Positions 28,129-36,165 of a stretch of 64,000 nt of DNA are shown here, one piece after another. Numbering within the stretch: the stretch's first letter is position 1; each line of letters begins with the position of its first letter. The notes under the pieces were generated by a model that was given only the letters and a program-made list of their open reading frames with translations, was not told the origin of the DNA and searched no databases. Source of the DNA: Mangrovimonas sp. ST2L15 (GTDB lineage: Bacteria; Bacteroidota; Bacteroidia; Flavobacteriales; Flavobacteriaceae); the NCBI RefSeq assembly GCF_001280515.1, contig NZ_LBIQ01000028.1:234729-298728 (forward strand), written 5' to 3'. Both the position numbers and the translations under genes were made by a program.

Positions 28129-28860
28129 ATGATGAAATTCTTTAAAAGAATTAGAAAAAATTTAATTTCAGAGGGCAAAACTGGACAATATCTTAAGTAT
28201 GCTCTTGGGGAAATTATTCTTGTAGTGATAGGTATTTTGATTGCTTTGCAAGTAAGCAATTGGAACGAAGCGAAAAAAAACCAACATATCGAAAAGGATT
28301 ATCTCTCCTCTTTACGCTCAGATATTGAAGATGATATACAAACACAAGATTCTATAATTCAGATTCTTAACAACAAAAGCAAGACGATTGACTCTCTTCT
28401 CTATGAGCTGGAAGGGTTACAACCAGATTCAGATTCAAGACAAGCTTACAACTATTGGTATGCTTCTATTGGATTTCCAGACTACATATCTAAAGAACAC
28501 ACCATAGAAACTTTAAAAAGTAGTGGGAAAATAGAAAGCGTTTCTGATGAAACCATTAGACGTATGCTTCAAGCCTACTATGACGAAACCGATAGATTTT
28601 ATATCCATCAAAACTTATTGGATGGGCTGTCTACAAAGACCTTCCTTAACGACATTGTTTTCAACTTAAGGGTTTTACGAAAAGATACTGATAAACCAGT
28701 GCCTCTTCTATCGAGTTCGCAAAACACAATCAATACCCTGTACAACAATATATTTATCTATCAAGCAATGGTGAAATCCTCATCCAGAAAACTGCAAAAT
28801 TTAAACAAAGAAGCGCAGGAGGTTTTAAAAAACATAAATTCATTCGACAAAATCAATTGA
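28129..28860 (+). CDS. DUF6090 family membrane protein, cassette 5
   Basis: 243 aa, paralogous to the preceding cassette gene. MMKFFKRIRKNLISEGKTG start, then one transmembrane segment (ALGEIILVVIGILIALQVSNW, about 26-46) and a helical extracytoplasmic domain ending in a coiled-coil-like stretch. Function unknown. Its stop overlaps the ATG of a truncated third DUF6090-like start at 28857. Confidence 0.88.
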   Translation: MMKFFKRIRKNLISEGKTGQYLKYALGEIILVVIGILIALQVSNWNEAKKNQHIEKDYLSSLRSDIEDDIQTQDSIIQILNNKSKTIDSLLYELEGLQPDSDSRQAYNYWYASIGFPDYISKEHTIETLKSSGKIESVSDETIRRMLQAYYDETDRFYIHQNLLDGLSTKTFLNDIVFNLRVLRKDTDKPVPLLSSSQNTINTLYNNIFIYQAMVKSSSRKLQNLNKEAQEVLKNINSFDKIN

Positions 28861-29045
28861 TTAAACTCTTAAGGAAAATTAGACAAAAACAACATTTATC
28901 TATTCTGAAAAAGAAAATGGAAGAGCCTATAAAACTTTTAAAAAACAAAAAATTAAATAACGACAGCACACCATTTTGTATAAGTAATGGAGGCGATGTG
29001 GCAAATTTCAGGGTTTGTTCCCGTTCAAACTGTTTAGCGGTTTGA
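28857..29045 (+). pseudogene. Truncated DUF6090 start fused to repeat-derived sequence
   Basis: The first ten residues (MIKLLRKIRQ) match the N-terminus of the DUF6090 family, but the membrane helix and the remainder are missing. The frame instead runs through KKKMEEPIKLL into sequence inside the following attC-like site. An ATGA overlap with the upstream gene shows it once formed part of a tandem DUF6090 pair within one cassette. Best read as a deletion remnant; a functional short peptide is possible but unsupported. Confidence 0.6.
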
Positions 29046-29097
29046 CAAGAAGGTAGCCCTCAATCTGAAGCTACTCATACAATTTACCGGTGTAATT
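28967..29097 (+). repeat. Degenerate attC-like site between cassettes 5 and 6
   Basis: Left arm CACACC then TTGTATAAGTA (28976-28986); right arm TACTCATACAA (29072-29082) then ACCGGTGTAA. The long arms pair at 10 of 11 positions, but the core triplets have changed: AAC reads ACC and GTT reads GGT. The two changed cores still pair with each other (ACACC / GGTGT). Confidence 0.6.
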
Positions 29098-29115
29098 TGA
29101 GCTGACCCGAAAAGA

Positions 29116-29610
29116 ATGAAAAAAACAATAACCTTTTTACTAATTATGGGACTATTGAGTAAATTATTTGGTCAAATGGAAAAAAAGAATTCCGACTCTT
29201 CAGTTGAACAAGAACTTCGGTTGGAATATAATGTTATGAAGAATATTTCCTTAGAAAAATATCAGAAATATGAAAATTCAGAACAATTCAAATTAATTGA
29301 AAATGGAATTTATCAAGATTTAAAAGATTCTGATGACACCAAATACAGAATGACTATTTCTTATGACTTAGAACCTGAAAACGACACAAATAATCAATAT
29401 CCTTTAGAAGATATTTTGGACAAGTACTATTTGCACGTTTCTGATTTTTTGGAATCTGAAAATGATTCTGACCCTAACAATTTTAAACTTGAATTGGCTG
29501 GAGAATTAGGAGATTTGAAGAATAGCCAAAATATAATCGGGAAGAAAGTGTATAATAAGGAATTTAAAAGTGACGATGGACAAATTAGAGTTAAACTGAT
29601 AATTGAATAA
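29116..29610 (+). CDS. Hypothetical secreted protein, cassette 6
   Basis: 164 aa with a signal peptide (MKKTITFLLIMGLLSKLFGQ) and an acidic, Asn/Asp-rich mature part. Homology not recognised. A motif of alternating hydrophobic and charged residues (LVGEL.. and KLIIE end) suggests a small beta-rich periplasmic protein; this is weak. It begins about 25 bases after the degenerate GGTG boundary and its TAA stop precedes the next repeat by three bases. Confidence 0.7.
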   Translation: MKKTITFLLIMGLLSKLFGQMEKKNSDSSVEQELRLEYNVMKNISLEKYQKYENSEQFKLIENGIYQDLKDSDDTKYRMTISYDLEPENDTNNQYPLEDILDKYYLHVSDFLESENDSDPNNFKLELAGELGDLKNSQNIIGKKVYNKEFKSDDGQIRVKLIIE

Positions 29611-29613
29611 AAA

Positions 29614-29750
29614 CTACACACAAGACCGTGTATAATTCATTGCTTCCGATTTTCCTCTCGGAAAATCCTCGCAACTTTGCTATCTTAGTTTCTTAACCCG
29701 AAAATCCTAGCGGATTTTCACGCAACGAAACTATACACAAACCGTTCTAC
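29614..29750 (+). repeat. attC-like site between cassettes 6 and 7
   Basis: Left arm GACCGTGTATA (29624-29634), right arm TATACACAAACC (29732-29743), then GTTCTAC. The left core is irregular (CTACACAC rather than an AAC). The interior shares TTCATTGCTTC and GATTTTCC with sites B, C and H, and its right half shares most of its bases with the left-edge partial site A. Confidence 0.75.
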
Positions 29751-29755
29751 TCAAT

Positions 29756-30184
29756 ATGAAAACAGCACTTTGGATATTTGGCGGAATTGGAATATTGGTT
29801 CTGATTTATCATAGAATCCAAAATGAACGTTACGAAAAAAAATTGCAGAAACTAAATCAAAGCAGACCAAAACTTACTCGAGCCGAATATATAGCTAAAT
29901 TAAAAGGAGAAGGGTTTGATGAAAATCACGTTGGCGTTGTTTACAATAAAATTTATGAATTCAATGACAATATTTCGAACTCAATTTATCCAGAAGACGA
30001 CTTGCATAAAGTTTGGCGGATAAATGATTTAGATGATATTGAATTGGTTGACAAAATCTGCGCGGAATTGAATTTAAAAAAACCTGAACAATCGGATTTT
30101 GACGAATTGAACGCTGATAATGGAATTTTTGACGCACGATATATTTTAAAATTGACCAAAAATCTACAAAGAAATACTGCGTAG
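29756..30184 (+). CDS. Hypothetical membrane-anchored protein, cassette 7
   Basis: 142 aa. One N-terminal transmembrane helix (LWIFGGIGILVLIYHRI, about 5-21) followed by a basic stretch and a soluble domain with LTRAEYIAKLKGEGFDENHV near 41-60. No family recognised. It starts 10 bases after GTT. Its TAG stop lies inside the GTAGAAC of the following repeat, so gene end and recombination core overlap. Confidence 0.7.
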   Translation: MKTALWIFGGIGILVLIYHRIQNERYEKKLQKLNQSRPKLTRAEYIAKLKGEGFDENHVGVVYNKIYEFNDNISNSIYPEDDLHKVWRINDLDDIELVDKICAELNLKKPEQSDFDELNADNGIFDARYILKLTKNLQRNTA

Positions 30185-30252
30185 AACAAGGTTTATAATT
30201 CATCGCTTCTGATTTTCCTCATTGAAAATTTACAAACTTGATGCTGTCCGTT
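30180..30252 (+). repeat. Right-edge attC-like site
   Basis: Starts CGTAGAAC, reverse complement of GTTCTACT-type opening of cassette 7 (GTAGAAC/GTTCTAC exact), continues with TTTATAATTCATCGCTTCTGATTTTCC-like consensus sequence (split here by one-base differences), and ends TCCGTTG at 30248-30254. The right arm no longer pairs well with the left, so the last site seems eroded or joined to chromosomal sequence. Confidence 0.6.
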
Positions 30253-30284
30253 GTTGTTCCGTATCGATTGTCATGTTTTATTAA

Positions 30285-31241
30285 TTAAGTGTTCATCATG
30301 GTTTTCCAAATATTCAGACTATACTTGGATTGCTTCACAAATTCTTCCATTTGTTCTTTATTCATAGGCAATTTATACGGCCTACATTCTGCAATTACAA
30401 TTTCAAAACACAGCAAATCATTAAAACCGACTTCTTTCAACGTATTAAATTGTGCCAGGTAATCTATATGTCCAGTACCTATTCCACCTCTTCCAGAATC
30501 AGAAACATGATAACTATATAATAGGTCACCTCCTATGGCTTTTATGGGAGAAATCATGTCTTTTTCGGTTATATTCATATGAAAACTATCCAATACCAAT
30601 TTCACATTACTTGGACTACCAGCATCTTTGTAAATACGAAGTAACTCATCTGCAGTTTGTGCCTGAGGGACTTCATAGTGGCAACAAGCCTCATAGGATA
30701 GCAAAATATTTTTCCCCTTAGCGTAATCACTCAACTGCTTCACGGCTTGTGCTATTTGTTCCATGGATGCCTCATAATTGGGCTGATTTTTTGTCCAAAA
30801 AGACAATCCTTGCAACGTACTCATTGGCACACCAAGAGCCAAAGCGTAATCAATGACTTGCTTGTAGAATGCTACAGATTTCTCCAAAGTAGCATCTTCA
30901 TCTGTATCTGGCTTGCAACTCAGGGGATCATAACTTGTTAAAGCGATACCATATTCCTTGGATTTGGCAACCACCTCCTCTGCTTTATATTTTTTAAAGT
31001 CACCACAAAATTGTAGTCCTGTGTAACCAATTTCTTTGACTTTTGTAAATAGTTCATCCAAATCATCTAGACCAAACGTCCAACTTATTGTTGCTAATGT
31101 CATTTGTTTAATGCTTTTATTTTCAGTTATTTTTTCTTCGGAATTTAAGGAGTTTTCCAATGCGAATCCAGCAAAGTTTCCTACAGCTAAGGCTGCTGAC
31201 GCTAAGACCGATTGTTTAAAAAACTTTCTTCTATTATTCAT
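30285..31241 (-). CDS. Sugar phosphate isomerase/epimerase (xylose-isomerase-like TIM barrel), exported
   Basis: AP-endonuclease-2/XylA-like TIM barrel. A twin-arginine-type signal is seen (NNRRKFFKQSVLASAALAVG), so it is probably exported folded. Conserved pieces include GYTGLQFCGD, LSYEACCHYE (metal Glu), VKLVLDSFHMNI and SYHVSDSGRG (metal His/Asp). 318 aa. Last gene of the minus-strand operon 34.6-30.3 kb with a Gfo/Idh/MocA oxidoreductase, a common pairing in inositol or modified-sugar catabolism. Exact substrate unknown. Confidence 0.88.
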   Translation of the reverse strand: MNNRRKFFKQSVLASAALAVGNFAGFALENSLNSEEKITENKSIKQMTLATISWTFGLDDLDELFTKVKEIGYTGLQFCGDFKKYKAEEVVAKSKEYGIALTSYDPLSCKPDTDEDATLEKSVAFYKQVIDYALALGVPMSTLQGLSFWTKNQPNYEASMEQIAQAVKQLSDYAKGKNILLSYEACCHYEVPQAQTADELLRIYKDAGSPSNVKLVLDSFHMNITEKDMISPIKAIGGDLLYSYHVSDSGRGGIGTGHIDYLAQFNTLKEVGFNDLLCFEIVIAECRPYKLPMNKEQMEEFVKQSKYSLNIWKTMMNT

Positions 31242-31251
31242 ACTTATTTTT

Positions 31252-31440
31252 TTAGGGAATTATTTTTTCAGTTTGAAGTTCTTTGAATGTATTCATCATT
31301 TTAGTTTCGATATCCCCATTCATCTCATGGAAACCAAATGGGCGACCTTTGTTTACATCTTGAAATGCATCGGTTTCTACATTGCAAATAAAATCAACAA
31401 ATCCCCATTGAACCACTTCATCAAGTTCGTAGGTTTTCAA
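31252..31440 (-). CDS. Small hypothetical protein or gene remnant
   Basis: A 62-residue frame (begins MKTYELDEVVQWGFVDFIC) fits neatly between the oxidoreductase and the TIM-barrel gene, with 36- and 10-base gaps and the same strand. Its composition is protein-like rather than shadow-like. No family is recognised. It may be a short real gene or the tail of a decayed one. Confidence 0.45.
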   Translation of the reverse strand: MKTYELDEVVQWGFVDFICNVETDAFQDVNKGRPFGFHEMNGDIETKMMNTFKELQTEKIIP

Positions 31441-31476
31441 ATTGATTTTTTTTCATGTTTATTTATATTTACACGG

Positions 31477-32544
31477 TTATTTTTCTAATTCTTCGTAGTT
31501 TATTTGCACCAGTTTTCCTTCTTGGGCACTTTTTCTCACGGCGTCCATAACAGTCATGGTTCTATAACCGTCCCAGCCAGATACTGGGGAAGGTGCATTA
31601 TTGATGATGGTTTGATAAACAGCATCAAAATATTCAAAGTAATTTCCTTCTTCACTTTTGATAAATTCTGTGATTTTATCACCATCTTCTAAATAACTTA
31701 ATTTTCCGTCTTTGTGATCTTTATGGTTCACCCAATCTTCTCTACTTGGAATTGCACCTGCAATAAGTCTGTCTTCCTGGATATCTGTTCGGTCTTGCAA
31801 ATAAGATCCGTTACGGCCATGAAAAACGTAGCCGTATTCGTGTTCCAAAGAAATATCTGTGGCTCTTAATTTGACTCTTTTATCTGGATATATCAGCGTA
31901 GCTAAAAAGTAATCTTCTACAGGTGAATCTTTACGCAATGCTGCAAAATCTGCCAGAACCGCATTCGGAATTCCAAATAATTTTACTGCCTGATCTGTAA
32001 TGTGTGAACCCCGATTGTTGTATTCTCCACCGCTTTTAGGATGTTCGGTATGCACATCGCCACGAACGTTTGGAACAAAAAAGTCATACGAAATGGTAGC
32101 TTCTACCAGTTCTCCAAGTTTATCCATTTCCAGTACTTTTTGGGCTGTTTTAAAATCAGAATCGTATCTTCTGTTTTGAAAAACAAAGAGGTGAACACCT
32201 TTGCTTTTCGCAAGCAAATGCAATTCTTTGGCTTCTTCAGCAGTATTGGTAAAAGCTTTTTCTACAATAGCATGTTTCCCGGCTTCTAACACTTTCTTGG
32301 CGTATTCAAAATGGGTGTCAATGGGTGTGTTAACTACAACTAAATCTACTTGATCATCTGCTAAAACAGCTTCTAGCGAAGGATAACTTTCCGTATAGTC
32401 ATAATCATTTTGAATTTTCTTTTTTGAGCGTTCCCAAGCACCTTTTAAAAGGTAACCTTCAGAAACGTCAAGAAATGGAGCAAAAAAAGTTTTGCCAGAA
32501 AAACCGTAACCTAGTAATACGGTGCGAATTGTGTTTATTGTCAT
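31477..32544 (-). CDS. Gfo/Idh/MocA family NAD(P)-dependent oxidoreductase
   Basis: N-terminal Rossmann domain (VLLGYGFSGKTFFAPFL, about 9-25), the family EKAFTN motif in place of EKP (about 95-100), and a C-terminal alpha/beta domain with SHITDQAVKLFG. 355 aa. The GYGFSGKTFFAPF start is characteristic of the YhhX/scyllo-inositol dehydrogenase-like subgroup. It acts in the cytoplasm on a sugar or polyol not identifiable from sequence. Confidence 0.9.
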   Translation of the reverse strand: MTINTIRTVLLGYGFSGKTFFAPFLDVSEGYLLKGAWERSKKKIQNDYDYTESYPSLEAVLADDQVDLVVVNTPIDTHFEYAKKVLEAGKHAIVEKAFTNTAEEAKELHLLAKSKGVHLFVFQNRRYDSDFKTAQKVLEMDKLGELVEATISYDFFVPNVRGDVHTEHPKSGGEYNNRGSHITDQAVKLFGIPNAVLADFAALRKDSPVEDYFLATLIYPDKRVKLRATDISLEHEYGYVFHGRNGSYLQDRTDIQEDRLIAGAIPSREDWVNHKDHKDGKLSYLEDGDKITEFIKSEEGNYFEYFDAVYQTIINNAPSPVSGWDGYRTMTVMDAVRKSAQEGKLVQINYEELEK

Positions 32545-32575
32545 TTTTTGTGTTTTTAGGGGACATGTATTTTTA

Positions 32576-33409
32576 TTATTGTCCTATGGATTTTTCCATA
32601 AGAATTCTCCAAACATTCATGGGCAACCATTCTTCATAATTCATCCAGTGTTTGTATTTGGGTAATTCCACTTTATTTGGAATTTCGAAAAGATTGGTTC
32701 CTTTATCCAATTCTGCTTGAACGGCAGCGTACAATTCATTAAAGTAATTTTGAATTAGGTGTAGATCTTTGCGAGTTCCTACTGCTCTCACGTGTGACAT
32801 AAGTAGTGTATCAAATTCCAACTGATCTATTTTCTTTAAAGAGGTAACCCAGTTGGAAGGATCGGCGTCGGGTAAATAAGCATACAAAACTCTATCGGGT
32901 ACTACCAGATCAATTGAGAAGACGGTATTGTGTTCGAGGAATCGAAAGGTGGTCATTCCATCGCCATGATTTCTTCCGTAAAAATATAATTCTATTGTTT
33001 TTCCACCAATTGTGTATGTAGTGAACTCGCCTCCCCAAGTTTCATCTGGCATGATAACTTTTGGGTTTGGTGCAATGGTTTCTTTTGCTTTTATATGACT
33101 AATAATGGTAGCTCCTTGATCTTTAAACAATTTTCCGCCGCTAATATGATCCCAATGATTGTGGCTATAAAAAAGATGGGTTACCGGTAAATCGGTTACT
33201 TTCTTGATAGCTTTCATGGTAGCTTTGGCATGTTTTTCATCTAAAGGATCTATTACAACCACTCCTGTTTTGGTAATGTAAAAAAGCGAGTAGGTGCGGT
33301 CGCCAACCATATACAGATTGTCTTTAACCTTAATGGTTTCTATGTCTTTTGCAAAAGACATAGATATAGTGAAAAACGTAAAAAGGGCTATTAATTTTTT
33401 CATACTCAT
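32576..33409 (-). CDS. Secreted MBL-fold metallohydrolase
   Basis: Metallo-beta-lactamase fold with signal peptide (KKLIALFTFFTISMSFA). Zinc motif HNHWDH in FYSHNHWDHISGGK (about 82-95), a second His in YGRNHGDGMTTF, an Asp in SIDLVVPDRV, and His in LLMSHVRAVG. 277 aa; Met3 (33403) is an alternative start. Function could be hydrolysis of a lactone or ester intermediate of the surrounding pathway (inference). Confidence 0.88.
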   Translation of the reverse strand: MSMKKLIALFTFFTISMSFAKDIETIKVKDNLYMVGDRTYSLFYITKTGVVVIDPLDEKHAKATMKAIKKVTDLPVTHLFYSHNHWDHISGGKLFKDQGATIISHIKAKETIAPNPKVIMPDETWGGEFTTYTIGGKTIELYFYGRNHGDGMTTFRFLEHNTVFSIDLVVPDRVLYAYLPDADPSNWVTSLKKIDQLEFDTLLMSHVRAVGTRKDLHLIQNYFNELYAAVQAELDKGTNLFEIPNKVELPKYKHWMNYEEWLPMNVWRILMEKSIGQ

Positions 33410-33420
33410 TTGGTTTTGGG

Positions 33421-34215
33421 TTAAACAATATAGTTGGCAACTCCACCGTCTACTCGTAAAGCGTCTCCATTGGTAGCCGAGGAAAGTGGACTAGCAATAT
33501 AGGTGACCATGTTGGCAACTTCTTCGGTTGCAGCAAATCGTTGTAAAAGAGAAGTAGGTCTTCTGTTTTCAAAGAATTCTTTTTGAAGCGCTGCTACAGT
33601 GGTATTTTTTTCTTTGGTTTGTTTTTCAAAATTTTGTTCTAGAGATCTACTCATGGTAGGTCCTGGTAAAACCGAATTTACAGTTACATTGGTTCCTTTA
33701 CTAAGCCTTGCCAAACCTCTGGAAATTGCCAATTGCGCTGTTTTACTGAAACCATAATGAACCATTTCGGTTGGGATATTTAGAGCGGATTCACTTGAGA
33801 TAAAAATGATTCTTCCTTCATTTTTCTTGATCATTCTGGGGAAATAGTGGCGAGATAATCGAACACCGCTCATAACGTTTACTTCAAACATTTCGAACCA
33901 TTCTTCATCAGAGATATTTTCGAAATCTACTTCATTGAATATTCCAACATTATTGATGAGGATATCAACATCTGGAATTTCCTTAATAAGGTTTTCTACA
34001 TCTTCTTTTTTAGAAAAGTCAGCCACAATTCCAGTAATATCTTCGTTTCCGGTTTCTTTCTTTAAATCTTTAATACGGTCTGCAACATCGTTTGCTTTTC
34101 TTCCGTTTATAATAACGTGAGTGCCCTCTTTTGCTAAACCTTTTGCAATGGCGTATCCTATTCCTGCAGTAGATCCGGTGACCAATGCAGTTTTTTCTTC
34201 TAATTGTAAGTTCAT
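33421..34215 (-). CDS. SDR family NAD(P)-dependent oxidoreductase
   Basis: Classical short-chain dehydrogenase: TGSTAGIGYAIAKGLAKEG cofactor motif (about 12-30), NNVG, catalytic Ser in IFISSESAL, YxxxK as YGFSK, and C-terminal ITYIASPLSSATNGDALRVDGG. The ATG at 34215 is selected because homologues begin just before the LEEKTALVTG strand; the open frame upstream is in the DoxX gene. 264 aa. Confidence 0.9.
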   Translation of the reverse strand: MNLQLEEKTALVTGSTAGIGYAIAKGLAKEGTHVIINGRKANDVADRIKDLKKETGNEDITGIVADFSKKEDVENLIKEIPDVDILINNVGIFNEVDFENISDEEWFEMFEVNVMSGVRLSRHYFPRMIKKNEGRIIFISSESALNIPTEMVHYGFSKTAQLAISRGLARLSKGTNVTVNSVLPGPTMSRSLEQNFEKQTKEKNTTVAALQKEFFENRRPTSLLQRFAATEEVANMVTYIASPLSSATNGDALRVDGGVANYIV

Positions 34216-34220
34216 AGGTT

Positions 34221-34613
34221 TTATTTTTTCTTTGTGAATAGTAATGTGTTGTAATCTGCAAACAAGTAAAGGACTGCCAAGTATGCTCCGTACATCATTT
34301 CTATAAAGATGGCATTCCAATTTTCCTGAAAAGACATTCCGAAAAGGAGCATACAAATAAGCAGTACTCCAACGGCGGCAGACACTTTCATTTTAAAACC
34401 AATTATTAAGGTTATTCCTAAGAGAAGTTCTAAAAAAGGAAGTAGATATGCGAAGGGTTGTACTATGACTAATGGAAATGCAGTTTCTGAAAAACCTTTC
34501 ATCATTCCCTCCGTAAATTGTTGTAATTTAGGAATTCGGATAAATCCATGTCCTAGAAAGCTAAAACCAATTGGGAGCCTGGCTAGCGTGTATGCAGTTA
34601 CTTTTTCTTTCAT
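34221..34613 (-). CDS. DoxX family membrane protein
   Basis: Four hydrophobic helices: LARLPIGFSFLGHGFIRI, FAYLLPFLELLLGITLIIGF, AAVGVLLICMLLFGMSF and MMYGAYLAVLYLFADY. Typical of small DoxX-type inner-membrane proteins of uncertain role. About 130 aa. An ATG at 34631 would add six residues. First gene of the operon, divergent from the AraC-type regulator. Confidence 0.85.
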   Translation of the reverse strand: MKEKVTAYTLARLPIGFSFLGHGFIRIPKLQQFTEGMMKGFSETAFPLVIVQPFAYLLPFLELLLGITLIIGFKMKVSAAVGVLLICMLLFGMSFQENWNAIFIEMMYGAYLAVLYLFADYNTLLFTKKK

Positions 34614-34694
34614 AGCTTCAATTTTAATCAAAGAAACAAAGAGATACCGTTAACTACCTTGTAAAAATCTATTAATTTATTGTAAATTGCCATT

Positions 34695-35534
34695 ATGGAA
34701 CGATACAAGCAGTTTGATAGATTGGTGATAAACGACTTTGTTGCCGAGGTTTGGCAACATCCTTTGCATAATCATAATCACTATGAATTTATATTTATTG
34801 TGGAAGGCAAAGGCATGCACCATATTAATAAACGATTGCTGCCGTATCGTAAAGGAAGTATGTATTTACTTGGGCCTGAAGATGAGCATGAATTTATGAT
34901 TGATGAGAAAACGCGTTTTGTTTATTTTAAATTTACAAAGCTGTATTTAGATACGTTTAAGAATGAAGATGCCAGTGAATGGAACCAAGATATTGATAGT
35001 ATAATTAGCTTGAAAGCAAGTAAAACTGGTGATTTATTAAAGAGCGATGATGATATTGAAATGATCACATTATTGCTAAACTTAATTGTAAAAGAATATC
35101 AAAAAAATGAAGTACTAAGTAAAAAAATTGTTTTTCAATTATTCAAATCGATCATGTTGGTAATCAAGCGGAATAAACATAGTTGTGGAACCAAAATGAT
35201 TACTTCTGAAAATGCAGAAACTACAGAGGATTTGCTGGAATATATTGAACTGAATATCTACAACCCAAAAATGCTCACGCAAAAGCAAATTGCAGCACAT
35301 TTTCACTATTCGCCCAATTATATAGGTACTTTTTTCAAGGAAAAGGTTGGCACATCTTTAAAGAATTACATTCAGCAATATCGGTTTAATTTACTAGAAC
35401 AGCGATTGAAACACGGGCAGAGCAGCACCAAACAGTTAGCGTTAGAGTTTGGTTTTACCGATGAAAGTCATTTGCACAAGTTTGTAAAAATTCAGTCCGG
35501 AAAAAAACTGACTGCAATAAAGCAAGAGATGTAA
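34695..35534 (+). CDS. AraC family transcriptional regulator
   Basis: Cupin-type sensor domain at the N-terminus (HPLHNHNHYEFIFIVEGKG, about 22-40) and a C-terminal AraC double HTH (LTQKQIAAHFHYSPNYIGTFFKEKVGTSLKNY and LALEFGFTDESHLHKFVKI). 279 aa. Divergent, 81 bases from the DoxX gene, so it most likely controls the operon running to 30285 (inference). Confidence 0.92.
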   Translation: MERYKQFDRLVINDFVAEVWQHPLHNHNHYEFIFIVEGKGMHHINKRLLPYRKGSMYLLGPEDEHEFMIDEKTRFVYFKFTKLYLDTFKNEDASEWNQDIDSIISLKASKTGDLLKSDDDIEMITLLLNLIVKEYQKNEVLSKKIVFQLFKSIMLVIKRNKHSCGTKMITSENAETTEDLLEYIELNIYNPKMLTQKQIAAHFHYSPNYIGTFFKEKVGTSLKNYIQQYRFNLLEQRLKHGQSSTKQLALEFGFTDESHLHKFVKIQSGKKLTAIKQEM

Positions 35535-35644
35535 ATCACAAAAAATTAGGCATGATTATTAACAACTTCTATTAGTCACACCTTAAGAAAAACGAATAAC
35601 TTCGAAACAGATGTTCGAAAACTTTTCTTCAAATTTTTAAAACC

Positions 35645-36130
35645 ATGAAGTCATACAGAGATCAAGGGGCCATTGGTGCCATTTTAGATGAATATAAAAA
35701 AGCTCTAACAGAATTAGAGAACGTTATTTCCAACCTGAGTGACACGGATTTAACGGTCATCGTGGATTATGCCACTCCAGATCCAGATTGTAAATCGATT
35801 CAAACAATTTTAACGCACGTGATAAGATCGGGGTATTGCTACGTAATCGAGATTAGAAAATCATTGGGAGAGAACATTGACTTTATAGAACGGAAAAAAT
35901 TAAACTCTGTTGAAGCTTATAAAAAAGCACTAAGGGACATGTTTCGGTACAATGAACAATTCTTTAAAGATTACCCAAACATTCAGATTGAGGAGCTTCA
36001 TTCAGAAAAGAAGATTCTCGTAAATTGGGGTCAATTATATGATATAGAACAATTGTTTGAGCACGCTATTGTACACATATTAAGACACCGCAGACAAATA
36101 GAACGTTTTAAACTTCAATTGAAATCTTAA
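35645..36130 (+). CDS. DinB family protein
   Basis: 161 aa four-helix bundle of the DinB_2 type. Metal-ligand-like His are in ILTHVIRSGYCY (about 58) and EHAIVHILRHRRQIERF (about 138-154). No substrate. It is monocistronic or paired with the next gene, 35 bases downstream. Confidence 0.85.
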   Translation: MKSYRDQGAIGAILDEYKKALTELENVISNLSDTDLTVIVDYATPDPDCKSIQTILTHVIRSGYCYVIEIRKSLGENIDFIERKKLNSVEAYKKALRDMFRYNEQFFKDYPNIQIEELHSEKKILVNWGQLYDIEQLFEHAIVHILRHRRQIERFKLQLKS

Positions 36131-36165
36131 ATAAGTTTCAAATGTTCTGGCTTTTAGTTTTAAAC

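Noticed and set aside
25132..30184. Toxin-antitoxin modules, often found in integron arrays
   Set aside because: The genes recognised are hydrolase, DinB, PhzF and DUF6090 types; none of the unknown proteins matches a known toxin or antitoxin by eye.
23369..30252. Possibility that the repeats are a CRISPR array, MITE family or retron
   Set aside because: Repeat sequence is not constant, spacing is gene-sized, no cas or reverse transcriptase gene, and each unit's ends match each other rather than all units sharing one terminal repeat.
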